Positions 54,877 to 64,000 of a DNA stretch of 64,000 nucleotides are shown piece by piece (the first letter of the stretch is position 1; every line of letters starts with the position of its first letter). Position numbers and translations under genes: made by a program. Where the stretch lies: contig WHVA01000226.1 in NCBI GenBank assembly GCA_015179125.1, positions 107,152 to 171,151 of the forward strand. The letters run 5' to 3'. The stretch is from Gautieria morchelliformis. Its lineage: Eukaryota > Basidiomycota > Agaricomycetes > Gomphales > Gomphaceae. The notes beneath the pieces are model-generated. The model had not been told where the DNA came from. It saw nothing but the letters and a program-made list of their open reading frames with translations, and made no database searches.

Positions 54877-57300
54877 TTGAGGCAGATGTGCAGCGTCATG
54901 ATTTGGGTCCCATGGTTATTCCCTGCCCTGACTGTGGAGCATTACACTGGAGGGCAGAACGTCTGCAGAAATCCTCAAATGTGCGGCCCAGATTTGGTGA
55001 TTGCTGTATGGAAGGAAAGGTGCAGCTGGAAGACCTGCCAGAGCCCCCCAGCCATTGAAACAGCTCTTAGAAGGCCAGGACCCTGAGGCAAAAGGATTTC
55101 GCCAGAATATCAGGCAGTATAATGCTGCGTTTGCATTCATTTCTGTGGGGGCCAACTTTGACCAAGATTTGCTTCGGAGGGTCGTGGTCCATATGTCTCA
55201 AGCTACAGGGTGAACTGTATCATCTCCATGGCTCTCTCCTCCCTGACAATGAAGACGATCCAAAGTATGCCCAGCTTTACATATATGATCCTGCACTGGC
55301 TTTGGCAAAGAGAAAAAATCGTAATGAGCGTCTGTCTCCAACTATCATGGGAGACTTGCAGGAAATGCTCCTGCTATGCAATCCTCATGTGCGCACATAT
55401 AAACAAGCAGCTGAGAGGCTCAGAGCTCAAGAACAGAATGGTGACATCCAGGCAAGGCTCACATACAGGGAACACAGGGATCCTAGGAGATATAATGTCC
55501 CAACTGCAGATGAGATTGCAGTCGTTCTTCCTGGAGATGGCATCGACCCTGGACCTAGGGATATTATTGTCCAGCTCAGAGGTGGACCTTTCAGAAGGGT
55601 ATTGGATACCAATGCAAACTATGCCTCTCTGCACTATGTCTTGCTCTTTCCCAAGGGAGAGTTGGGATGGGAACCAGGTATTCCTTATCATGAGCCAGAG
55701 CGTGCTCGGCAGGCCAATCCCAATCCAAACAGACGGACACAGGTCACCCAAATACAGTACCATGGTATCGTCTGTTCCAGAGAGCGAGAGAACCTACAAC
55801 ACTCCTGCGTGGTGGCAAATTGTTCCAGCAGTACATTGTAGACTCCTGGGCTGCTGCAGAGCAAAGCAGACTGAGGTGGATCAGGGCCAATCAACACACT
55901 CTGCGTGATGAGCAGTATAACCAGATGGTAGATTCATATGGAGGCTTGGACAATGACATTGGAGATGCAAACAGCTTGGGCGTAAAAGTCATTCTGCCTG
56001 CGACATTTCAAGGAAGTACACGGGACATGAATCAAAACTGCCAGAACTCCCTGGCCATTGCAACAAAGAAGGGTCCCCCTGATTTATTTATTACCATGAC
56101 TGCCAATCCAAAGTGGGATGAGATAGTGGCTGAGTTGCTCCCTGGACAAACTGCTCAGGACAGACCTGACCTGGTGTCGCGGGTGTTTCACCTCAAAAAG
56201 AAATACCTCATTGACTTGATCGTCAAGGACAAGATCTTTGGAGAAACCGTCGCTCGCGTTCACACTATTGAATTCCAGAAGAGGGGGCTCCCACACATGC
56301 ACCTGCTTACCTGGTTCGATAGGGAGTCCAAGGTCAAACATCCACATGAGGTGGATTCTATGATTTCAGCAGAGTTCCCTGATCCAGATACCATCCTGTC
56401 CTCTACCAGTTGGTCTGTGAGCTGATGACACATGGTCCCTGTGGACAAATGAATCCAAATGCACCCTGCATGGAAAATGGCAAGTGCAAGAAAGGCTTCC
56501 CAAAGCCATTCTGTGAGGAGACCATTGTGAATGTAGATGGATATCCAAAATATCGTCGTCGCAATGATGGAAGGCTGCACAATGTCAGAGGTGACATGCT
56601 GGACAACAGATGGGTTGTGCCATACTCTCCTCTGCTCTTGCTCAAACTCCGGTGTCACATCAACCTTGAATTCACCTTCAGTGTGAGGTGCGTCAAGTAT
56701 ATCCACAAGTATCTGTACAAGGGCCACGATCGGACCACGATGGAGTTTGGTGTCAACCATGATGAGATAAAGAAGTACCTGGACGCTCGCTATGTCAGTG
56801 CTCATGAGGCCTGTTGGAGGTTGCTGGAGAGGGAAATCCACACCCAGGTGCCTGCAGTCATGGCACTGCCAGTCCATTAAAAAGACCAGCAATCAGTCGT
56901 TTTCAATCCTGATGCTGATCCGCTCACCATCATGAACAGGGTCGAGGGGTCAAAGACAGGCTCATGGCTTACTTTGAGGCCAATGCTGCCTACCCTCATG
57001 CACGCGATGTGCTCTATGTGGATTTTCCTGAGCATTTTACCTGGCAAAAAGAGCAAAGGGTATGGACACCACGTCAAAGGGATATAGCATTGGACGCCTT
57101 CACTTTGCAAGCCCAAAATCAGGAGAGAGATTTTATTTGCGCACTCTCCTCACGGTGGTCAAGGGGGCCAGATCCTTTGAGGAGCTTAGGACAGTGGATG
57201 GCATACAATGTGCTACTTACAAGGAGGCCTGTCTTGCCAGGGGACTTCTGGAGGATGATCAGGAGTGGAGGTTGTGTCTCCAGGAAGCCAGTGGATGAAA
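54870..57300 (+). pseudogene. Helitron Rep (HUH) region
   Basis: Begins with a finger-like IPCPDCGALHWRAERL ... FGDCCMEGKVQL, then FRQNIRQYNAAFAF, GELYHLHGSLLP, AQLYIYDPALAL and PRRYNVPTADEIAV, leading to YRLFQRARE and KLFQQYIVDSWAAAEQSRL. The HUH motif is RGLPHMHLLTW and the tyrosine region is VKYIHKYLYKGHD. Between lie AIATKKGPPDLFITMTANP and CMENGKCKKGFPKPF. Together these are the Helitron replication-initiator domains that nick and transfer a single strand. At least five single-base losses (for example in a C6 run near 55053) interrupt it. Confidence 0.9.
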
Positions 57301-59020
57301 ACAGGCGCTCAGCTCAGACATCTCTTTGCCACCATCCTTGGTCATTGCATTCCCTCACAACCTGACAGACTATGGGACCCTTCAAGGAGCACATATGTGA
57401 TGATCTCAGACATCGGCTCCAATCAGACACAATATCCAGGAGCCACGGGATGATCAGGTCTATGATTTTGGCCTCTTTCTCTTGGATAAACTCCTTCAGC
57501 GTAATGGAATGTCCTTGAGCAGCTTTAAAGATATGCCTCGGGTGGTAGGCGAGTGGGAGGTCCTGATTGGAAACAGGTTCATAGCTGAGCAGAGGGACTA
57601 TGACCCTGTTCAAGAGAGGCAGATGGCTGATGAGGAGGTTCCCAAGCTGAATGAGGGGCAAAGGTCTGCGCATGATCAGATATTACGTCGGCACTGGACA
57701 TAGATGCTCAGGGGAAACCTAACGGACAAATGTTTTTCGTCACTGGCTCAGGGGGCGCTGGGAAATCACATGGAACACCTAATCCACTCCTGTGAGCGAG
57801 AGTCTCATTGCTTGCTGTAGCCATCTCATGGCTGCACTTATCCTCCTAATGGACACCTCTCACAGCATGCTTGGAATTCCAATTCCTGTCCATGAGGGCT
57901 CTCTCTCCTCCATCAAAAAGAACTCTGACCAGGCTGATATGCTGAGACTGGCCAGGCTCATCATTTGGGATGAGGCTGCAATGCAGCATCGCCATGCCAT
58001 AGAGGCCATTGACAGGACACTGAGGGATTTCCTTGACCAGCCTGACCGACCCTTTGGTGGCATCACAGGTGCCTTTGGAGGTGACTTTCAGCAGACTCTC
58101 CCAATTGTCCCCAAAGGCTCCAAGGAGGATATCGTGGGAGCTACCCTTCAGAAGTCATATCTGTGGCCAAAGATCAAGGTCCTCCATCTGACAGAGAACA
58201 TGCGGGTGAGAAATGACCCTGACAGAGCCAGGTTTGCAGAATGGCTGCAGAATGTGGGTCAGGGAAAGGATCTCCCACTAGATCATACGTTCTCACTCCC
58301 TCCTCACATGGTTTGTGGCCCTGGAATTGCAGAGCTGATCCAGGAAATATACCCTGGCATTGGCAATGCAATCCCTGCCCAGGACAATTATTTTTAGAGC
58401 GGGCCATCCTCTGTCCCAGAAATATTGAGGTCAATGAGATCAATTCCATGGTGTTGAGGCAGTTTCCAGGTGATGCTCAGGTCTTCCACTGTGCAGATTC
58501 TGTCAAGGAAACCGACTTTGCAGAGCAGTATCCTGTGGAGTATCTGAATTCCATAGAGATGGGCAGTCTTCCTCCTGCTCACTTGGAAGTCAAGCCTGGA
58601 GTGCCTCTGATGATGTTGCGCAATTTGGATAAGAAGCAAGGACTATGCAATGGGACAAGGTTGCGGTTGGTGAGGATGAGGAATAGAGTGTTGGAGGTCA
58701 GGATCATCTCAGGTCCACGTGCAGGAAATACTGCTTTCATCCCCAGGATCACCATTTCACCATCAGAGGGGGAATTACCATTTGTGCTGCAGAGGAGACA
58801 GTTTCCAGTGCGTGTGGCATTTGCAATGACCATCAACAAGTCTCAGGGACAGTCTTTGGGTACGGTTGGGCTGGACCTGAGATATCCAGTGTTTGGACAT
58901 GGTCAGTTGTATGTTGGTGTTTCAAGGGGAACAAGCTGGAACAAAGTAAAGGTCTTGCTTGAGGAGGGTTTGAACACAACCAACATTGTATATAAAGATG
59001 TATTACTTAGAGCTCCTTGA
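57300..59020 (+). pseudogene. Helitron helicase (Pif1-like) region
   Basis: Walker A in MFFVTGSGGAGKS near 57735, then disrupted sequence. HSMLGIPIPVHEGSLSS, LIIWDEAAMQHRHAIEAIDR (Walker B), FGGDFQQTLPIVPKG, LHLTENMRV, VKPGVPLMMLRNLD, AFAMTINKSQGQSL and QLYVGVSRGTSWNKVKV follow. These are the superfamily-1B Pif1-like motifs expected downstream of Rep. Frameshifts lie around 57760 and 58395. It ends TGA near 59018. Confidence 0.9.
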
Positions 59021-59169
59021 TTTCTGATATCTACTTGATGCAATTGATTACTTTGATTTTCCCCAATGCACTTGACCTTACTGATATGTTAGACTTACTG
59101 ATGCGTTAGACTTACTGATGCATTAGACTTACTGATGCTTTGACCTTACCGAGGCGTTTGACCTACACC

Positions 59170-59197
59170 CCCGCGCGAAGCGCGGGTATCCACCTAG
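59170..59197 (+). terminator. Helitron 3' terminus (hairpin plus CTAG)
   Basis: CCCGCGC-GAA-GCGCGGG, then TATCCAC and CTAG, then T of the target. This matches the hairpin/CTRR signal that ends rolling-circle transfer. Confidence 0.9.
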
Positions 59198-59352
59198 TAA
59201 CACGACAAGCGAGGTAGGGCCACCTTCCACCGAATAACTGGGGCTGCCGATTGTCTGGACTGGTCAGCTGCTGAGTCAGCTAGTTGATTGCGGACATGAT
59301 AAAACCATCGGTCCGCTCAGAACTTGCAGTACACCCTACCAGTAGAAGTCCC

Positions 59353-61769
59353 ATGAGCGAACTGACTCTTTGGTGTCTTCTCGTCAACAATGCCAGCGAT
59401 CGTGTGGGCACCGCCTTTGAAGTAACGACTCCTTCAAGCAACAACGTCGCCGGCCTTGCCAGAAACTTCGTTACCGGTGAAACTGGCCTGGCGAAGTGGA
59501 TAGTACCTGCTATCTGGAAGCCAACAGATGACCTTCCAAACGACAATAATCTTTTCAAGACGGTTCGGGGATGGCGGCTAAACCCCGACGAAGTTAATGA
59601 TAGGGCGACCCTTCTCAGTCCGTCAAAGAAGCTCTGTAAGGTTTTCGACCAGGGACTAGCAGAAGAATGCGTGCATGTCATCGTACAGCTGCAAAATGGG
59701 GACCGTCCTTCTGAAGTTTCTTCTACCAGCTTGTTGCCTCCCGGTATGTCATTTTTCTGCAGGTTTTGACACCACACTAACCACACAAGCAGCAGACTCT
59801 CATTTCGAAAAGTATCGCACATTTAGACTGGCAAATCTCGCAAGTTACGATCACCCCTCTCCGGACTCTCTTCGTCTGAATGGTATAATAGAGGATGAGA
59901 GCGGCGACCTGCCGGCTTTTGTTGTTAAGTTTTCTAGCAAAGTAAACAAAAAACGGATAATCGGAAGTGACACGCAGGTAAGTTGCACTTCACTGTACCT
60001 CACTGCGCATCAATTTCTTGTAATATTATTTTCAGATGTTGCAGATGCGAGCTTATCTTGTTGTTGAGAGGTTTTTCGAACTGAAGAAAGCGTCGGAAAA
60101 CGCTGATCCGCTCACTGTGGTCAAGGAAGTCGAACTGAAGCGCTTTACGGATATATTGCGTGACGGGATACGCCGCGATTTGTCTGCGTTTCAACGAACC
60201 AAAGAGCTCGGCATGGCCGTCCTGCTTTGGAATCTTACCCTCGCACTTTCAAAGCCGAACAACTTTCTTTTGTAAGTCAACCTAATTGTTGCTCTGGCTA
60301 TCAATCTTAATGAAACTATAGCCAATCGTCCTGGCCATTTCAACTCGTTGCTGTATCTAAATCTGATGATAATGCTCGTGAGGAAGTGTGTACGTATACC
60401 CCGAGGAGCGACGCGTCTTTGCTTGTCGATGGCTACCCTCACATGCTGATGGAAATTCAGTCGCGTTCCGATGGATACGATTGCTACCGAATGCTGTTGC
60501 AAGCCGCTTGCTTGGTTCGTCTCAGCAATGCGCTGCGCCACACCAACACGGATCCGTTTGTTATTACGGCCATCTACATCGATTCTGACTTTCTTGCCAC
60601 CCGATACCTTGTCTGGCAACCCGAGAACCACGGTACCGACGTTAGTTATTTGCTACTGATTGGCCAAAGTCCATCAACTAACTTGTCTTATCTTGCATGC
60701 AGGTTCATTACTCAAGCGAACGATTTGATCTTGAGAACGCTCAGGAAGCTTTCGAATTCGTTTTCCAGCTCTACAATCTCGCTGCCTGCGCAAACATGCA
60801 GGGTAAATGTCTCCCCCGTAAAAATCGCATCAAGGTGGCGACGCAGCGTCTAGACCACCCATCTATAAGAGCATATATCCGACAGAAAAATCATAAGCGA
60901 GGGAGAGGTGATGATGACAAGAACGACGACGGACAACGGTCGCCGAAGAGGTCAAAAAACAACGGAGGTGCAAAGGAAAGCATGACTTGGATGACTTGGA
61001 TGGATGAGGTTATCGTGGACGCCGGCTATGAGGTCGTTGGTGGTAACCTGGGGTCATTGTTACCTGTAAGTTATCATTGCCTTTTACTTCTTTTAGTGAC
61101 CGGAACTGACGGAGCCTACGCTGCTGCCAGCTATCCGAAAGCATGCGCGAAGGGTGGTCGCCAAGTCACAGGTCCTTCGTTTTCAAGTTGGTCGGAAGGG
61201 AGTCGGACGAGCTCGAGATCCTCAAATAGTTGAAAAAGCACAGAGGGTCAGACCATCATATCATCGAACTACACGAGGTGATCTCGGACGGCCTGGATAA
61301 CATCATTGTGCTTCCTCGGCTCACGCCCCTCTCTGAAGCTTTGCGGCGCCTTGATAAGTTTGCGCTTGCCACGGTCCCACAACAGTTTCTTGAAGGCGTG
61401 GCCTTTATGCACCAGCATAAAGTGGCGCACCTCGATCTCAAAACGGACAACATAGTGATTGAACAAAGCGGTCCATCAGGAAGATTGACTGCATACATCA
61501 TTGACTTCGACTGCTCCATGATGGTCGAGGGTGTCGAGACGACGATCAAAGACATGTATGGGACGCCGGGATGGATGGCGCCCGAAGTTTCTGCAACGAG
61601 GAGTTACAGTCCAATCCTGGCCGATCGATGGGCATGTGGAAATGTGCTGTTGCAACTCGGGAACCATCTGAAACTGTCCGTGGAGCTGAAGAAGTTGTCC
61701 CGCGAATTAATGTCCACTGATCCGCGCTCCCGGCCTGTCCTACCATTCAGCGGTATTGTCCCTCCTTAA
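59353..61769 (+). pseudogene. Crinkler-like (CRN) protein with kinase-type C-terminus, damaged
   Basis: The N-terminal ubiquitin-like CRN domain (SELTLWCLLVNNASDRVGTAF, GWRLNPDEVND, LLSPSKKLCKVFDQG, VHVIVQLQNGD) has the LxxWKV / VF / hHIIVQ layout of the family. Five exons (59353-59743, 59790-59977, 60036-60271, 60322-60640, 60703-61065) join to 499 codons. They end with MEIQSRSDGYDCYRMLLQ and a basic tract. The next segment opens with TGA (61097) and has a frameshift near 61170 and a TAG at 61227-61229. It then encodes a kinase C-lobe: FALATVPQQFLEG, VAHLDLKTDNIVI, YIIDFDCSMM (DFD for DFG) and GTPGWMAPE. No signal peptide. CRN proteins are nuclear-targeted effectors or conflict proteins; the role here is unknown. 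Confidence 0.7.
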
Positions 61770-61959
61770 AAGCGCAAGCAGAGCCGTCAGGTTGGAAATC
61801 CGCAATGGACTCGGTCTATGGCTCAGACGAGTCGTCTCAAGTGAGTCTGGTTTTGGCATATGTGTAGCAATAGGGATGCAAATCTTGTCTAGATGAAGAG
61901 GATGCACTCATGCAAAACAACTGGTTGTGTTTCACACCCTTCAATGATCCATTCTTCTC

Positions 61960-62333
61960 AGTGATGTGACATGGACAGCTATGACTTGGACATGGATACA
62001 AGCTTGTCTGAAGAGACCACTGTTTTGGTAGAAAGTTACACTCTAAGCACTCACACTCTTGATAGGCCAACCCAATGCATGAGTTTGGCTTTTAGCTTTC
62101 CAGGTTGGAGCGTTTTGAGGCACCTGAATGTATGTTCCAGCCTCAACTTGTAGACCTAGAACAGCCTGGGGTAGCAGGTTTGTGTCTGCTCTTTCATAAT
62201 AAAGTTGAGACTCAAACTTTCTTCAGAACTTCTCTTCCAAACCATCCAAGCAGCAGCGGTAGATACTCGTGCTGATCTTTGTAAGCACATTGTCCTTTCT
62301 GGAGGTTCAAGCATGTACCCTGGTTTACCTAGC
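61960..62333 (+). pseudogene. ARP2: ARP2 (actin-related protein 2) fragment
   Basis: Reads SYDLDMDTSLSEETTVLVES, then an intron ending TTTCCAG, then FEAPECMFQPQLVDLEQPGV (one base off frame at its start). A second intron (GTTTGTG...TTCAG) leads to [17 protein letters not shown] and [17 protein letters not shown]. This is the C-terminal half of the ARP2 subunit of the actin-nucleating Arp2/3 complex. Retained introns show it came from genomic DNA, not from mRNA. Upstream exons are absent and the rest is replaced by unrelated sequence and an LTR at 62446. It is a truncated copy, not the working gene. Confidence 0.8.
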
Positions 62334-62445
62334 TGATCGGTATGCTGCCCCTCAGCTGCATGCTCCTCTGCACTTGCCACTGCAACTGTATCAGCATCTG
62401 GGTGAGGCTCCCACTCACAGGCCCTTGCTGTCTGGCGTTGATGGG

Positions 62446-62660
62446 TGTAAAGATGTTGATCTTAAGACCTTGTATCACAAGGGCACAACAGAACTTGACC
62501 AGTGTGTGGTATTCTGAATGCTACGTAGTGACAGGTAAGAGTAAGATGCGATGGGAACCGCTGACCGGTTCCCACGCATAAACTATACAGTGGGTCCCTA
62601 AGGGGCCCACTGGGATTATGTAATAACTAGTATACATGTATGATACTTAGGTTATTTACA
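62446..62660 (-). repeat. Solo LTR of the 1638-1845 Gypsy family (215 bp)
   Basis: TGTAAAGATG...TTATTTACA, about 94% identical to 1638-1845 and in the same orientation. Flanks ATGGG and CCCTC do not match, so either recombination or later change removed the duplication. No internal region in the right orientation adjoins it. Confidence 0.85.
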
Positions 62661-62779
62661 CCCTCAGTGGGGTGTTGAAGTTACTGGGTATACAAAATAG
62701 ATGGGTCATGACAATGCTATCCCAGGACTTGGATACAGAGTGTACTCTGATCCTGTGATGTCGGCATAGCTGCTATACT

Positions 62780-64000
62780 TCAGCAAATCCAACCTATTAA
62801 AATCTGAGATCTTAAGGGTACCAGAGCATCCGAGAAGCTAAAGCTCGCTTTCGACAATGGACAACCAGTTCCTCAACTGGTCATCTCAGTGTCAAAGGAT
62901 GAACCTCTTCCCACTCCTGGTAACTGGGACTCGGACTTTGAAATACTATGGTTTCAGTAGAAGGAGTAATAGCCTACTGGTCCAAACTCTGAAACCAGCA
63001 GAACATAATTATTCTTCCACTGAGAAAAGGCACTAGCTCTTTGGATGGTCTTATCAAGTTTCAACCCTATATTGAAGGGAGAAGTGTAGCCATTACAGAT
63101 CATGCTGCTCTCATCTGGAGTCGTACATTTCAAAATTCAATGGGAGACTCTTGACATGGGCACAGTTTTTGCTGCTTACCCAGATTTGAAGATTGTGCAC
63201 TGAGCAGGACGTGTACACTCCAATGTAGACCCCATTTCTAGACTCAGAAGAATGTCCCAGTTCAAGATGGCCCCTCTTCTGATGACTTGGTTCCTACTAT
63301 CCTGGACTCTGAGAAAGACTCGCTTTCAGAACTCTATTCTGAAATTTCTCCTGATTTCAAAGCCAGAACTTTACAGCTGATGGCTGACATTGAGGAAGAA
63401 GAATCAAGGTCTTCCTGAAACATACTCCACCTTGGGCAAATAGAATCCAATCTGGCTCCATACCAAACTAAGGCAAGAGTCTAATTGGATCAATCCAAAG
63501 CAACCCTTGTTCTTCGAAAGTGATAATGGTCTACTCTACTTGAAGACTGGAATGGGAATAACCGACTTTGTATCCCTCAAAGCAAGCAGTCCAGGATCCT
63601 AGTGAAGTTTATGATGAAATAACTGAGGGAGCCCATGCAGGGTATCACCGAACGTACAACAAACTAGCTCCTACTTATTACTGGCCCAGAATGAGTAGGG
63701 ATGTCAAGAAGTTTGTCACAAGCTGTTATATTTGCCAGAAGGCAAAACCAAGAAAGCATGCACCCCTCGGGTTTCTGCAACCACTGCCTATCCAGAAAAA
63801 CCCTTTGAAGTGGTATCAATGGATTTTATTACTAAACTACCTGAAAGCAAGGGCTACGATTCCATCCTAGTCATTGTAGACAAGCTCACCAAATATGCCA
63901 TTTTTATCCTGCCACCTCTTCTGTGGATGAAGTCTGCACTGCTCGACTGTTCTTTGAGCATATTGTGTCTAAATTGGAATCCCTAGACAAATCATCTCTG
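62780..64000 (+). pseudogene. Decayed Gypsy pol (RNase H to integrase), runs off the window
   Basis: Segments in shifting frames: LKPAEHNYSSTEK, KFQPYIEGRSVAITDHAAL (RNase H), VHSNVDPISRLRR, DFKARTLQLMADIEEE, then the integrase finger ([38 protein letters not shown]) and core start ([20 protein letters not shown], then [11 protein letters not shown]). Frequent single-base shifts and stops show it is old. It is on the opposite strand from the adjacent solo LTR, so it is a different element. Confidence 0.85.

Larger units (their letters stand above)
53974..59197 (+). mobile_element. Helitron (autonomous type, frame-damaged)
   Basis: Rep/helicase coding on the plus strand, from the proline-rich N-terminus at 53974 to a stop near 59018. 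A classic 3' end follows: a 7-bp GC hairpin at 59170-59186 and CTAG at 59194-59197 followed by T. The 5' end (expected TC after an A) is not fixed and may lie upstream of 53974. Many single-base frameshifts break the ORF. Confidence 0.9.

Noticed and set aside
62446..64000. LTR at 62446 as the 5' LTR of the decayed pol to its right
   Set aside because: Orientation is opposite to that of the related LTR-gag pair at 1-1845, only about 120 bp separate LTR and RNase H, and no primer site or gag is present.

Overview
The window looks like a transposon-dense chromosomal region of an agaricomycete (mushroom-forming basidiomycete) fungus. The reasons are: many introns of about 50 bp with GT-AG borders (and one probable GC-AG border) in every housekeeping-type gene; fungal-type enzymes (GDP-mannose 4,6-dehydratase, a PFK26-type 6-phosphofructo-2-kinase, a medium-chain reductase); a Crinkler-like gene; and Ty3/Gypsy, Ty1/Copia, Helitron, Tc1/mariner and BED/hAT-type elements. 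I could run no database search. Family names come from motifs read in the translations, and splice models were built by eye.

Layout. 1-1845: gag of a minus-strand Gypsy element with its 5' LTR, inserted in a broken Myb/SANT-like gene (1846-2643). 2787-4295: an intact-looking multi-exon NADP-dependent reductase. 4583-5186 and 15443-15530: the two halves of a BED-zinc-finger ORF split by a complete 10.25-kb Gypsy element (5187-15437, target duplication GACCG), itself split in its RNase H domain by a 1,592-bp solo-LTR-like insertion (8861-10452, target duplication GAATT). 15716-25313: decayed small genes, a broken aminoglycoside-phosphotransferase-like gene and TE-derived ORFs, with two segments bounded by diverged inverted ends carrying GTCC[A/G][T/C]GGAC motifs.

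25354-34765 is a host gene island: gmd (8 exons), the PFK26-like kinase gene (convergent with gmd), an unrecognised gene divergent from it, and a coiled-coil/RS-repeat gene containing a 63-bp minisatellite. 34965-42409: a chromodomain Gypsy element (chromovirus) with an antisense cysteine-rich ORF. 42410-48519: a 6.1-kb Tc1/mariner element with 80-bp inverted repeats (78/80 identical) and a spliced passenger gene convergent with its transposase. 48597-52829: a young Copia element (LTRs 165/167 identical, target duplication AGTAT). 53974-59197: a Helitron with a clear hairpin-CTAG 3' end. 59353-61769: a Crinkler-like protein with a kinase tail, damaged. 61960-62333: a spliced ARP2 fragment. 62446-62660: a solo LTR of the same family as the LTR at 1638. 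62780-64000: a decayed Gypsy pol running off the window.

Two damage patterns run through the window. Every premature stop I can place in a conserved context is compatible with a C-to-T change, and at least twelve are TGA codons where an arginine (CGA) fits. Separately, many frameshifts are apparent single-base losses, often in short homopolymers. The first suggests CpG methylation followed by deamination, or RIP-like mutation, of repeats. The second could be old decay or consensus-sequence error. The best candidates for something new are the mariner element with its passenger gene, the antisense cysteine-rich ORF of the chromovirus, and the RGG-rich carboxy-terminal extension of the 10-kb Gypsy pol.
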